Assembly (NCBI GenBank): GCA_020061585.1
Contig: JAGUXX010000302.1
Coordinates: forward strand, 1 to 33,144
Direction of reading: 5' to 3'
Length of the DNA: 33,144 nucleotides
Origin: Betaproteobacteria bacterium
GTDB taxonomy: Bacteria > Pseudomonadota > Gammaproteobacteria > Burkholderiales > Thiobacillaceae
The position numbers and the translations under genes were made by a program. The notes below the pieces were generated by a model, which was not told the DNA's origin, ran no database searches, and worked only from the letters and a program-made list of their open reading frames with translations. Every line of letters begins with the position of its first letter. Position 1 is the stretch's first letter. Below, one piece after another: positions 20,340-28,588 of the stretch.

Positions 20340-20985
20340 TTATGTGCTGCAATCCGCCTGGATAAACCGCGCCCAAAACTCCGCAAGCAACAACTCGAAC
20401 TCAGCCAATGGCACCGCCTTGCCGAACAGGAAGCCCTGGTAGGCCGCGCAGCCGTACTGATCAAGCCGTTCCAGTTGCGCCTCGGTTTCCACGCCTTCGG
20501 CGATCACATGCAGGCCCATCGTGTGGCCCATCGTGATGATGGTCTGCACGATCGCCGCGTCATGCGGGTCAGTGGCCAGATCGTCGACGAAGGAACGGTC
20601 GATCTTGAGTTGATCCAGCGGCAGGCGCTTGAGGTAGGACAGCGAGGAAAACCCGGTGCCGAAATCGTCCATCGAAAAGCCGATGCCCAGCGCCTTCAGC
20701 GCCTGCATGCGGGCGATGCTGTCGGCGACGTTGTCGATCACCAGACTCTCGGTCAGCTCGATCTTCAACCGGCTCGGATCGGCGCCGGTCTCGACCAGTA
20801 TCTGCTCAACCTCGGCGACAAAGCCGGGCTGACGGAACTGGCGCGCGCTGACATTCACCGCCAGGCGCAGGTCGCGCGTCGCGGCGTGCGCAGACCAGTC
20901 CTTGATCTGGGCGCAGGCGGTGGACAGCACCCAGTTGCCGATCGGCACGATCAAGCCGCATTCCTCAGCCAGCGGAATGAACAAT
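20340..20985 (-). pseudogene. EAL-domain remnant lacking its N-terminal part
   Basis: About 215 codons encode an EAL (c-di-GMP phosphodiesterase) domain from the FIPLAEECGLIVPIG segment to the end. ELTES, MDDFGTGFSS, KIDRSF and EGVETEAQ are kept. The start of the domain (the YQP strand and the EAL motif with its metal-binding Glu) is missing: homology begins at about 20985, 40 bp after the stop of the upstream gene. The frame stays open to 21080, overlapping that gene's end, but those residues are not EAL-like and no ribosome site is seen. Probably a dead 3' fragment of a GGDEF-EAL gene; a non-catalytic product translated by read-on from the upstream gene cannot be ruled out. It resembles, but is not a recent copy of, the EAL domain in the operon. 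Confidence 0.75.
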
Positions 20986-21024
20986 GGCGGGGCGGCGGGC
21001 GCAAGGCGCCTGCCGTTGCGTGCA

Positions 21025-22071
21025 TCACGCCGCCGGGTGTTCCAGCATCCGTTCGAGCAACGGACCGACCCGGTCGCCATGCTGATGAAATGATTCGATC
21101 ATGCGCCACGCGGTGGCCCGCCATTGCGTCAGACCGGCGGCGCTGACGCGTTGCAGTTCGGCGAGTTCGCCGCTGTCCAGCCAGACCTGATAGGCCGCCG
21201 CCAGTTGCGGAAACAGCAGGCGCCGCATGCCGGTGAAATTGGCGAAGTAGAAGTGGATCGCGGCGGGGTTTTCGCGTGTCAGCAGGCCCGGCAAGGTCGA
21301 CAGGCAATCGGCATACAGATCGCGCACCGCGCGGGCGATTATTTCCGCCCGGGTGCGCATCACGGCGGCCAGCAGTCGCGACCAGTCCTCTCCCAGTTCG
21401 GCGCCGACCCGCGCTTCGCCGAGTTCATGCAGGATCACCGATTCGGTCTCGGTCTCGGTCATTTCCCGCAGCGCGGTTTCCGGCGCGCCTTGGAAGTCAT
21501 AACAGCCGATCGCGCGGGTCATCGCCTGATTGCGATGGTTCCAGTTCCACTCCTCATATTTTTCCCACAGCCAGCGCTGCAACGATTCGGTGCGCACGAA
21601 GATCGTGTCATCCAGCATCATGCCCGGTGGCGCATCCAGATCACGGGCGAATTCGCAGCCGGAAACGTAGACTTTGAAACCATCGCGGATCTCTTCGCGC
21701 AACAGGTTGCCAAGGAAGAAATGCGGCTTGCAGGCGCGCCCGAAACCGCCGGAATAAACCAGGCCATGCGGCGCCAGTTGGCGGTTCGCCAACGCCACCT
21801 CGAACGGGTCGACGCCGCCGCTGACCAAGGGCAAGGGCTCGTAGGGCGCGGCCTCCACCGCCTCCCAGTAGCGCTCGCGTTCGTTCATCCAGTCGCCGAC
21901 CTCGCGCTTCGGCATGTCCTGTGACAGCGGAATCTCGTTTTCCCAACGGTACAGTTCGCGCATCTTCAGCAAGAAGCTGCACAGCGTCAGATCCGCCGCG
22001 AACTGGGCATCGGAAATGTGGCAGTTTTTCTGTACGGCGCTGACAATTGCGCCCAGTCTGAGTTCGTTCAT
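21025..22071 (-). CDS. Conserved hypothetical protein (possibly Sfum_1244 family)
   Basis: 348 residues, soluble, no signal peptide or membrane helix. Visible blocks: LLKMRELYRWEN near the N-terminus, PLVSGGVDPFEVALANRQLAP, LVYSGGFGRACKPHFFLG and GCEFARDLDAPPGM, then a long helical C-terminal half containing ETESVILHELGE. The overall pattern recalls the uncharacterised Sfum_1244 family, from memory only. A HE-x(2)-H-like metal motif is not complete (HELGE), so no enzyme class is proposed. The start is ATG 22071 because AAAGGA lies eight bases upstream; longer in-frame starts would put the operator-like dyad at 22090-22110 inside the gene. It is divergent from the EVE gene and followed by the EAL remnant. 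Confidence 0.75.
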   Translation of the reverse strand: MNELRLGAIVSAVQKNCHISDAQFAADLTLCSFLLKMRELYRWENEIPLSQDMPKREVGDWMNERERYWEAVEAAPYEPLPLVSGGVDPFEVALANRQLAPHGLVYSGGFGRACKPHFFLGNLLREEIRDGFKVYVSGCEFARDLDAPPGMMLDDTIFVRTESLQRWLWEKYEEWNWNHRNQAMTRAIGCYDFQGAPETALREMTETETESVILHELGEARVGAELGEDWSRLLAAVMRTRAEIIARAVRDLYADCLSTLPGLLTRENPAAIHFYFANFTGMRRLLFPQLAAAYQVWLDSGELAELQRVSAAGLTQWRATAWRMIESFHQHGDRVGPLLERMLEHPAA

Positions 22072-22089
22072 GGCGAGCGTCCTTTCCAT

Positions 22090-22110
22090 ATCCGAGTAAT
22101 TTAGTCGGAT
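22090..22110. promoter_or_regulatory. IscR-like (Rrf2-family) operator dyad
   Basis: A 21-bp dyad, ATCCGA-N9-TCGGAT, in which the inner bases also pair (TAA/TTA) apart from the centre and one position per arm. Read on the minus strand with two bases either side, it agrees with about 20 of 25 positions of the IscR type 1 consensus as I remember it (ATASYYGACTRWWWYAGTCRRSTAT). It lies 19 bp upstream of the hypothetical gene's ATG, in the divergent gap with the EVE gene. Confidence 0.45.
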
Positions 22111-22142
22111 TATGGCGCGACTCAATTCAATTAGGAATCCAT

Positions 22143-22592
22143 ATGCGTTATTGGTTAATGAAGTCCGAACCCTCCGAATACAGCATCGACGATCTGGCCC
22201 GCGATGGCGGCGTGGCGTGGTTCGGCGTGCGCAACTACCAGGCGCGCAATTTCATGCGCGACCAGATGCAAGTCGGCGACGGCGTACTGTTCTATCACTC
22301 GACCTGCGCCGAACCGGGCATCGCCGGCCTGGCGGAAGTGGCGACGCCGGCTTATCCGGATGCCACGCAATTCGATGCCGAAGGCAAATACTTCGATCCC
22401 AAGGCGACGCCGGAGAATCCGCGCTGGTTCAACGTGGAAGTGAAGTTCGTCCGGAAGACGCGCTTGATCCCGCTGTCCGAACTGCGCGAGGCGCCCGAAT
22501 TGGCGACGATGCGCATCCTGGCCAAGGGCAACCGGCTGTCGATCACGCCGGTCGATCCGGATGAGTGGAATTTCATCCAGCGCCTGTTTTAG
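22143..22592 (+). CDS. EVE domain protein (ThyN1-like)
   Basis: 149 residues, nearly a single EVE domain. Family marks: YWLMKSEPSEYSIDDL at 3-18, WFGVRNYQARNFMR at 26-39, GDGVLFYHS at 45-53 and a C-terminal LSITPVDPDEWNFI. EVE domains belong to the PUA-like fold and bind modified bases in DNA or RNA; single-domain proteobacterial versions have no settled role. AGGA sits seven bases before the ATG. Its stop TAG shares its last base with the likely GTG start of the next gene, so the two are probably co-transcribed. Confidence 0.93.
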   Translation: MRYWLMKSEPSEYSIDDLARDGGVAWFGVRNYQARNFMRDQMQVGDGVLFYHSTCAEPGIAGLAEVATPAYPDATQFDAEGKYFDPKATPENPRWFNVEVKFVRKTRLIPLSELREAPELATMRILAKGNRLSITPVDPDEWNFIQRLF

Positions 22593-23395
22593 TGGAAATC
22601 TATCTCGCGCTGTATTTCGGTCTCGGCCTGGCGGCCGGCTTCATGGCCGGTCTGCTCGGCGTCGGCGGCGGTCTGCTGATGGTGCCGGCGCTGAGTTGGG
22701 CGTTCATGCGGCAAGGCTTTTCGCCGGACTACAACATCCATCTGGCGCTGGCCACATCGCTGGCGGTGATCATTCCAACCTCGCTGTCCAGCCTGCGCAC
22801 GCACCACGCGCATGGCGCGGTCGACTGGCTGACGGTGCGCCGCATGTTGCCCGGGATACTGATCGGCACGCTGGCCGGCGGTCTGGCGGCGGCCAAGTTG
22901 CCCGATGCCGGTCTGAAAATCTTCTTTACCGTTTTCCTGTTCTACGCCGCGACGCAAATGCTGCTCGGCTTCAAGCCGCCCGCCTCGCGCCAGATGCCGG
23001 GCATGGTCGGGATGACGCTGGCGGGCGGCTTGATCGGCGTGGTGTCGAGCTGGGTCGGCATCGGCGGCGGCACCCTGTCGGTGCCGTTTCTGACCTGGTG
23101 CAATGCCGGCCTGCGCCGGGCGATCGGCACGTCCTCGGCGATCGGCCTGCCGATCGCCCTGGGCGGCAGCATCGGCTACATGGTCTCCGGGCTGGCGATC
23201 GAGGGCTTGCCGCCGGCCAGCATCGGTTTCGTCTACTTGCCGGCGCTGTTGACGATTGCGCTGGGCAGTTGGCTGACCGCGCCGTTCGGCGCGCGCGCCA
23301 CGCACCGCCTGCCGGTGCAACGGGTCAAGCGCATTTTTGCCGGCTTGCTGTATCTGCTGGCTGTACGAATGGCCTATGGCTTATGGGCCGGATGA
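22592..23395 (+). CDS. TauE/SafE family membrane permease
   Basis: 267 residues with about eight hydrophobic helices and the two-fold repeat of the TauE/SafE (sulfite/organosulfonate exporter, DUF81) family: GLLGVGGGLLMVPAL in the first half and VVSSWVGIGGGTLSVPFL in the second. The family moves sulfur-containing or other small anions across the inner membrane; the substrate here is unknown. The start is uncertain: GTG 22592 overlaps the EVE stop (TAGTG) and gives a typical N-terminus, while GTG 22565 would add nine residues inside the EVE gene. Neither has a good ribosome site. The exported hydrolase follows after 42 bp. Confidence 0.92.
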   Translation: MEIYLALYFGLGLAAGFMAGLLGVGGGLLMVPALSWAFMRQGFSPDYNIHLALATSLAVIIPTSLSSLRTHHAHGAVDWLTVRRMLPGILIGTLAGGLAAAKLPDAGLKIFFTVFLFYAATQMLLGFKPPASRQMPGMVGMTLAGGLIGVVSSWVGIGGGTLSVPFLTWCNAGLRRAIGTSSAIGLPIALGGSIGYMVSGLAIEGLPPASIGFVYLPALLTIALGSWLTAPFGARATHRLPVQRVKRIFAGLLYLLAVRMAYGLWAG

Positions 23396-23437
23396 CCGGA
23401 GAATCCGGATTTGTTCAATTTGCTCAAAGGAGTTGCC

Positions 23438-24193
23438 ATGCGTGCTCTCTCGCTATTGCTGACGTTTGGATTGACCCTCGGGTTGGTGCTGCCCGCCGTC
23501 GCCGCGCCGGATTATGCGCGCGAGAAAAACTGGGCCGGGGAAGTAGAGCCTTCGGTGATGATCGGCGATGCGGTCTGGCTGGAGTTGGCCAGCGGCCATA
23601 AATTCCTGACCTTGTACACCGAAGCCGAATCCGCCAAGGCCAGAGACGGCGTCGGCGTGATCGTGATTCACGGCATGGGCGTGCACCCGGATTGGGGATT
23701 GATCGGCCCGTTGCGGCAAAACCTGCCGGAACACGGTTACGCGACGCTGTCGGTACAGATGCCGGTGCTGAAAGCCGACGCCAAGGGCGACGAGTATCCG
23801 CCGACCTTCGACGAGGCGGCGGCGCGCATCCAGACCGCGATCGATTTCATGGCCGCCAAGGGCTACAGCAAAATTGTGCTGGCGACGCACAGCCTGGGCT
23901 GCCGGATGACCGCGCATTACCTGCAACGCAACCCCAAAGCCGGGGTGGCGGCCTGGGTGGCGATCGGCGCGCCGGCGGCGCTGGATTACGCCAAGCTGAA
24001 GTTTCCTGTACTCGACCTGTATGGTGAAAACGACCTGCCGCAGGTACTCAGTTCGGCCAAGGCTCGCGCCAAGGGGCTGAGTGGCAAGCCTAAATCAGCG
24101 CAGAAAGTGGCTCCGAAAGCGGATCACTTCTTCAATGGCAAGGACGCTCTGTTGCTGGACATGGTGCGGGAATATCTGGACAAGACGCTGTAA
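23438..24193 (+). CDS. Exported alpha/beta-hydrolase-like protein (DUF3530-like)
   Basis: 251 residues with a clear signal peptide (MRALSLLLTFGLTLGLVLPA, cut after AVAA). The mature part has an alpha/beta-hydrolase layout: VIVIHGMGVHPDW (oxyanion-hole HG), LSVQMPVL, ATHSLGCRMT carrying the nucleophile serine in a HSLG elbow, and late LYGENDLP and ADHFF segments that would supply the acid and histidine. The pattern fits the DUF3530/periplasmic hydrolase group; the substrate is unknown. AAAGGAG five bases before ATG 23438 fixes the start; an upstream in-frame start would put residues in front of the signal peptide. It ends at an all-G/C hairpin shared with pilU. Confidence 0.85.
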   Translation: MRALSLLLTFGLTLGLVLPAVAAPDYAREKNWAGEVEPSVMIGDAVWLELASGHKFLTLYTEAESAKARDGVGVIVIHGMGVHPDWGLIGPLRQNLPEHGYATLSVQMPVLKADAKGDEYPPTFDEAAARIQTAIDFMAAKGYSKIVLATHSLGCRMTAHYLQRNPKAGVAAWVAIGAPAALDYAKLKFPVLDLYGENDLPQVLSSAKARAKGLSGKPKSAQKVAPKADHFFNGKDALLLDMVREYLDKTL

Positions 24194-24202
24194 TCGGGTT
24201 GC

Positions 24203-24232
24203 CCCGCCCCGCCCCGAGCGGGGCGGGGCGGG
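24203..24232. terminator. All-G/C hairpin between convergent genes
   Basis: Arms 24203-24215 and 24220-24232 form 13 perfect G-C pairs round a 4-nt loop (GAGC). There is no T-run on either side. It lies between the hydrolase stop (+) and the pilU stop (-), so it could serve both. Confidence 0.6.
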
Positions 24233-24238
24233 CAAGGC

Positions 24239-25366
24239 TCAAACGATGTTGAGGTGATCCAGACCACCCAGCATGCCTTCCTTGCTGGCTTCCTTGGCGT
24301 GCAACTTGATCTTCAGCCGCAGGTCATTGAAGGAATCGGCGTTGCGCAGGGCGTCTTCGGCGCTGACGATGCCGACCGCGTGCAGATCGAACAGCGATTG
24401 ATCGAAGGTCTGCATGCCCATGTCGCGTGAACGCGCCATGATGTCCTTCAATTCATCCAGACTGCCTTTCATGATCAAGTCGCTGATCAATGGCGAGTTG
24501 AGCATGATTTCCACCGCCGGTATGCGGCCCTTGTTGTCGGTGCGCGGAATCAGCCGCTGCGAGATGATGGCCCGCAGATTCAACGACAGGTCCAGCAGCA
24601 GTTGCTCGCGCCGCTCGCCGGGGAAGAAGGTGAGGATGCGATCCAGCGCCTGGTTGGCATTGTTGGCGTGGATGGTCGACAGACACAGGTGGCCGGTTTC
24701 GGCGTAGGCCATCGCATAGTGCATGGTTTCCTGGTCGCGAATTTCACCGATCAGTATCACGTCCGGCGCTTGCCGCAAGGTGTTCTTCAGCGCCGCGTTC
24801 CAATCCAGCGTGTCCATGCCGATTTCACGCTGGGTGACGATGCATTGGCCATGATCGTGGACGAACTCGATCGGGTCTTCCACGGTAATGATATGGTCCT
24901 GCGCGTTCTGGTTGCGATGCCCGATCATCGCCGCCAACGTCGTGGACTTGCCCGAACCGGTGGAGCCGACGATGATCACCAGGCCGCGCGGCATCATGGT
25001 GATGTCTTTCAGACTCGGCGGCAGATGCAGGTCTTCCAGCTTCGGGATGGTGGTGTTGATGTGCCGCAACACCACGCCGGTGCGCCCCTGTTGCAGGAAT
25101 ACGTTGACCCGAAAGCGCCCGACCTCCGGTTGATAGATGGCGAAGTTGGCCTCGTGGGTGGCGGCGAACTCGGTCTGTTGCCGTTCCGTCATCAGCACTT
25201 TGGCGAACATCGCGCTGTCGCTCGGCGTCAGCGACTGTTTGGTGATCGGACTGACCTTGCCGTTGAGTTTGATGGCGGGCGGAAAACCGGCGGTCAGGAA
25301 CAGATCGGACGCTTTGCGCGCGACCATGAAGCGCAACCATTCGTGAACTCGAGTCAGATGATCCAT
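24239..25366 (-). CDS. pilU: Type IV pilus retraction ATPase PilU
   Basis: 375-residue hexameric ATPase of the GspE/PilT family that assists PilT in pilus retraction on the inner-membrane cytoplasmic face. Visible: Walker A GSTGSGKST, Asp-box ITVEDPIEF, Walker B IGEIRD and the His-box TIHANNA. The HANNA form and the longer, Lys-rich C-terminus (KIKLHAKEASKEGM) mark PilU rather than PilT. The start is ATG 25366, with CGGAGG six bases upstream. It follows pilT by 13 bp on the same strand, the usual order, so the two are co-transcribed. Confidence 0.95.
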   Translation of the reverse strand: MDHLTRVHEWLRFMVARKASDLFLTAGFPPAIKLNGKVSPITKQSLTPSDSAMFAKVLMTERQQTEFAATHEANFAIYQPEVGRFRVNVFLQQGRTGVVLRHINTTIPKLEDLHLPPSLKDITMMPRGLVIIVGSTGSGKSTTLAAMIGHRNQNAQDHIITVEDPIEFVHDHGQCIVTQREIGMDTLDWNAALKNTLRQAPDVILIGEIRDQETMHYAMAYAETGHLCLSTIHANNANQALDRILTFFPGERREQLLLDLSLNLRAIISQRLIPRTDNKGRIPAVEIMLNSPLISDLIMKGSLDELKDIMARSRDMGMQTFDQSLFDLHAVGIVSAEDALRNADSFNDLRLKIKLHAKEASKEGMLGGLDHLNIV

Positions 25367-25379
25367 GGCTGGCCTCCGT

Positions 25380-26423
25380 TCAGACCGCGAACATGTCTTT
25401 GTTGACGGCGATCGCGCGCGCGTCGGCGGAGTGGATGACATTGCGCCGTACCAGTTCGACCAGTGCCTGATCCAGCGTCTGCATACCCAGCGATTGGCCG
25501 GTCTGGATCGAGGAATACATCTGCGCGACCTTGTTTTCGCGGATCAGATTGCGGATCGCCGGGGTGCCGAGCATGATTTCGTGCACCGCCACCCGGCCAT
25601 TGCCGTCCTTGCGCTTGAGCAGGGTCTGGGAAATCACCGAGCGCAAGGATTCGGACAACATCGAGCGCACCATTTCCTTTTCCGCCGCCGGGAACACGTC
25701 GACGATCCGGTCGACGGTCTTGGCCGCCGACGAGGTATGCAGGGTGCCGAACACCAGATGGCCGGTTTCGGCGGCGGTCAACGCCAGCCGAATGGTTTCC
25801 AGGTCGCGCATTTCGCCGACCAGGATCACGTCCGGGTCTTCGCGCAGCGCCGAACGCAGCGCTTCCGCGAAGCCGTGGGTGTGCGGTCCCACCTCGCGTT
25901 GGTTGACCAGACATTTCTTGCTCTTGTGGACGAATTCGATCGGGTCCTCGATGGTCAGAATATGACCGAACTCCTTCTCGTTGACGTAATCGACCATCGC
26001 CGCCAGCGTCGTCGATTTGCCGGAACCGGTCGGCCCGGTGACCACCACGATGCCGCGCGGGGTATCGGCGATGTCTTTGAAGATCTTTGGCGCTTCGAGC
26101 TGTTCCAGGGTCAGCACCACGCTGGGAATGGTCCGGAACACCGCGCCGGCGCCACGTTCCTGATTGAAGGCGTTGACCCGGAAGCGCGCCACGTCGCGCA
26201 GTTCGAAGGAGAAATCGACCTCCAGTTGCGCCTCGTAAGCTTTACGCTGCGAGTCGCTCATGATGTCGTAGACCATGGCGCGCACTTCCTGATTATTCAG
26301 GGCGGGCACGTTGATACGCCGGATATCGCCATGCACCCGGATCATCGGCGGCAGTCCGGCGGACAGGTGGAGATCGGAAGCTTTGTTCTTGACCGAGAAG
26401 GCAAGAAGCTCGGAAATTTCCAT
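25380..26423 (-). CDS. pilT: Type IV pilus retraction ATPase PilT
   Basis: 347 residues, the standard length. It powers pilus disassembly, hence twitching motility and DNA uptake. Visible: N-terminal KNKASDLHLSAGLPP, Walker A GPTGSGKST, Asp-box TIEDPIEF, Walker B VGEMRD, His-box TLHTSSA and the PilT-specific AIRNLIRENK near the C-terminus, needed for retraction. The start is ATG 26423 with GGGGAA upstream. It is divergent from yggS across only 46 bp, a layout seen in many beta- and gammaproteobacteria. Confidence 0.97.
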   Translation of the reverse strand: MEISELLAFSVKNKASDLHLSAGLPPMIRVHGDIRRINVPALNNQEVRAMVYDIMSDSQRKAYEAQLEVDFSFELRDVARFRVNAFNQERGAGAVFRTIPSVVLTLEQLEAPKIFKDIADTPRGIVVVTGPTGSGKSTTLAAMVDYVNEKEFGHILTIEDPIEFVHKSKKCLVNQREVGPHTHGFAEALRSALREDPDVILVGEMRDLETIRLALTAAETGHLVFGTLHTSSAAKTVDRIVDVFPAAEKEMVRSMLSESLRSVISQTLLKRKDGNGRVAVHEIMLGTPAIRNLIRENKVAQMYSSIQTGQSLGMQTLDQALVELVRRNVIHSADARAIAVNKDMFAV

Positions 26424-26469
26424 TACAATTCCCCGAGTTAAGTGATTATTCAAGAGAGCGCGAGGCATT

Positions 26470-27186
26470 ATGGGCGCAATCGCCGCCGCCTTACAAGCCT
26501 GTCGAAAGCGCATCGCCGATGCCTGCGTGGCGGCCGGCAGGGCGCCGGACTGCGCGCGTCTGATCGCGGTCAGCAAGACCTTTCCGGCCGACGCGATCCG
26601 CGCGGCGCATGCCGCCGGCCAAACGGCTTTTGGCGAAAGCTATGTCCAGGAAGCGCTGCCCAAATTGCGGCAGCTAGCCGACTTGGCGCTCGAATGGCAT
26701 TTCATCGGCCCGCTGCAAAGCAACAAGACGCGCCAGATCGCCGCGCATTTCGACTGGGTGCATGGTCTGGATCGCCTGCACATCGCGCAACGCCTGTCCG
26801 AGCAGCGCCCCGCGGCGCTGCCGCCGTTGCAGGTCTGCATTCAGGTCAATGTCAGCGGCGAGGCCAGCAAGCATGGCGTCGCGGCGGATGCCGCGCTGGC
26901 GCTGGCCGAGGCGATCGCGACCTTGCCGAATCTGCGCTTGCGCGGTTTCATGGCGATTCCCGAAGCCGATCTTGATCCGACCGCGCAACGCCTTCGCTTT
27001 CGCCAGGTGGCCGGACTGCCGCCGGCCGGGCGTCAACGCGGCCTGGATCTCGACACCTTGTCGATGGGCATGTCCGCCGATCTGGAAGCGGCGATACACG
27101 AAGGCGCGACACTGGTCCGCGTCGGCAGCGCCATTTTCGGCAACCGGCGGCGCATTGATAACAACCAACTGGAGCAGGGACTATGA
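26470..27186 (+). CDS. yggS: YggS family pyridoxal-phosphate homeostasis protein
   Basis: 238 residues, single-domain PLP-binding TIM barrel related to the N-terminal half of alanine racemase. It binds PLP without known catalysis and keeps B6 vitamers and amino-acid pools balanced. The PLP lysine is K36 in LIAVSKTF. Other family blocks are FGESYVQEALPK, WHFIGPLQSNKTR, QVNVSGEASKHG, LSMGMSADLEAAI and VRVGSAIFG. The start ATG has GAGG four bases upstream. Its stop overlaps the proC start (ATGA, 27183); the yggS-proC pairing is widespread. Confidence 0.95.
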   Translation: MGAIAAALQACRKRIADACVAAGRAPDCARLIAVSKTFPADAIRAAHAAGQTAFGESYVQEALPKLRQLADLALEWHFIGPLQSNKTRQIAAHFDWVHGLDRLHIAQRLSEQRPAALPPLQVCIQVNVSGEASKHGVAADAALALAEAIATLPNLRLRGFMAIPEADLDPTAQRLRFRQVAGLPPAGRQRGLDLDTLSMGMSADLEAAIHEGATLVRVGSAIFGNRRRIDNNQLEQGL

Positions 27187-28010
27187 AATTGGGTTTTGTG
27201 GGCGGCGGCAACATGGCGGCGGCGATGATCGGTGGTCTGTTGCAAAAGGGTTTCCCGCTATCGGACATCCAGGTCAGCGAAACCAGCGCCGATCGACGCG
27301 CCTGGCTGGAACGCGAGTTGGGCATCCCGGCGCGGGCGGACACGGCGGCGACATTGGCGGCGGAGGTGGTGATCCTGGCGGTCAAGCCGCAGCAGTTGGC
27401 GGAGATCCTGCGTGGCTGGCCGCCGCTCGCCCCCGAACAACTGGTGATCTCCATCGCCGCCGGGGTGCGCGCCGAGGACATTTCGCGCTGGCTGGGCGGA
27501 CATGCCGCCGTGGTGCGGGCGATGCCCAATACGCCGGCTCTGGTCGGCGCCGGCATCGCTGGTCTGTACGCCTTGCCCGGCGTCAGCGATACGCAAAAGG
27601 CGCAAGCCAGCCGGGTGCTGGAAGCGGTGGGTCGCGCGGTCTGGGTCGATCAGGAAGCGCAAATCGACGCGGTGACGGCGATTTCCGGCAGTGGCCCCGC
27701 CTATGTGTTCTTTTTCATCGAGGCCCTGGAACAGGCCGGCATCGACTTGGGTTTGCCCGCCGATACCGCGCGTCTGTTGACCCTGCAAACCTTTTTCGGC
27801 GCCGCCGCGTTGGCGATCAAGGATTCATCCTCGCCGGCCGAGTTGCGCGCCCGCGTCACCTCCAAAGGCGGCACCACCGAGCGCGGCATCCTGGCGCTGG
27901 AAGAAGGTGGCGTCGCCTACGCGATTGCCCTGGCCGCCAGAGCCGCCGCCGAGCGGGCGGCGGAAATGGGTGAGTTGCTGGGCAAAAACGGCGACGGCGG
28001 TACGCTTTGA
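27183..28010 (+). CDS. proC: Pyrroline-5-carboxylate reductase
   Basis: 275 residues. Last step of proline synthesis: reduces 1-pyrroline-5-carboxylate with NAD(P)H. The Rossmann loop GFVGGGNMAAAMIGGL is at 4-19, VILAVKPQQ near 62, VRAMPNTPALVGAG near 115, the substrate-side AISGSGPAYVFFFIEAL near 163-179, and the C-terminal signature SPAELRARVTSKGGTTERGI is complete. It shares four bases with yggS and its TGA overlaps the next ATG (TGATG), so translation is coupled on both sides. Confidence 0.97.
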   Translation: MKLGFVGGGNMAAAMIGGLLQKGFPLSDIQVSETSADRRAWLERELGIPARADTAATLAAEVVILAVKPQQLAEILRGWPPLAPEQLVISIAAGVRAEDISRWLGGHAAVVRAMPNTPALVGAGIAGLYALPGVSDTQKAQASRVLEAVGRAVWVDQEAQIDAVTAISGSGPAYVFFFIEALEQAGIDLGLPADTARLLTLQTFFGAAALAIKDSSSPAELRARVTSKGGTTERGILALEEGGVAYAIALAARAAAERAAEMGELLGKNGDGGTL

Positions 28011-28588
28011 TGTTTGGCGACGCCGCCCAGTTCCTGCTGCGCACGCTGTTCGACCTGGCGGCCTGCGCGTTTTTCCTGCGTTTCTGGATGCAATGGGCGC
28101 GCGTGCCGTTTCACAACCCGTTCGCCCAGTTTGTGGTGCGCGTCACCGACTTCGCGGTCAAACCCTTGCGCCGCGTGTTGCCCGGCCTGTTCGGACTCGA
28201 CTGGGCCAGCCTGCTGCCGTTTTTTGTCGCCGAATTGTTGATGGTGTTGAGCGTGCACTGGGTCATGGGCTATCCGTTCGCCATCGCCGGCAGCGCGGTG
28301 ATTCCCGGTTTTCTGCTGCTTGCCCTGGCGTCGGCGCTGCGGCTGGTGCTGTATTTGCTAATCGGGTTTGTCGTGCTGCAAGCCATCCTGAGCTGGATCA
28401 ATCCCTTCTCGCCGCTGGCGCCGGTGTTCTATGCCCTGGCCAGGCCGGTGCTGGCGCCGTTCCAGAAGATCGTGCCGCCGTTGGGCGGCATCGACTTGTC
28501 GCCGTTGGTGGTGCTGATCGTCTTTCAATTGCTGCTGATCGCGCCTTTGGCGGGGCTGGAGCGCTATGCTCGCGGACTGGTCTGGTGA
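28010..28588 (+). CDS. YggT family membrane protein
   Basis: 192 residues, four or more hydrophobic helices in two YGGT repeats: RFWMQWARVPFHNPFAQF...VTDFAVKPLRRVLPG in the first half, and AILSWINPFSPLAPVFYALARPVLAPFQKIVPP in the second. An inner-membrane family linked by genome context to cell division or osmotic tolerance; its molecular role is not established. The ATG overlaps the proC stop and its TGA overlaps the GTG of the next gene (GTGA, 28585). Confidence 0.92.
   Translation: MFGDAAQFLLRTLFDLAACAFFLRFWMQWARVPFHNPFAQFVVRVTDFAVKPLRRVLPGLFGLDWASLLPFFVAELLMVLSVHWVMGYPFAIAGSAVIPGFLLLALASALRLVLYLLIGFVVLQAILSWINPFSPLAPVFYALARPVLAPFQKIVPPLGGIDLSPLVVLIVFQLLLIAPLAGLERYARGLVW

Noticed and set aside
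20158-20376. 72-residue minus-strand ORF between the EAL remnant and the signalling operon
   Set aside because: Overlaps the end of the EAL remnant, no ribosome site at its ATG, and no family pattern; only its last seven codons, behind an AGGAGG, are worth noting.
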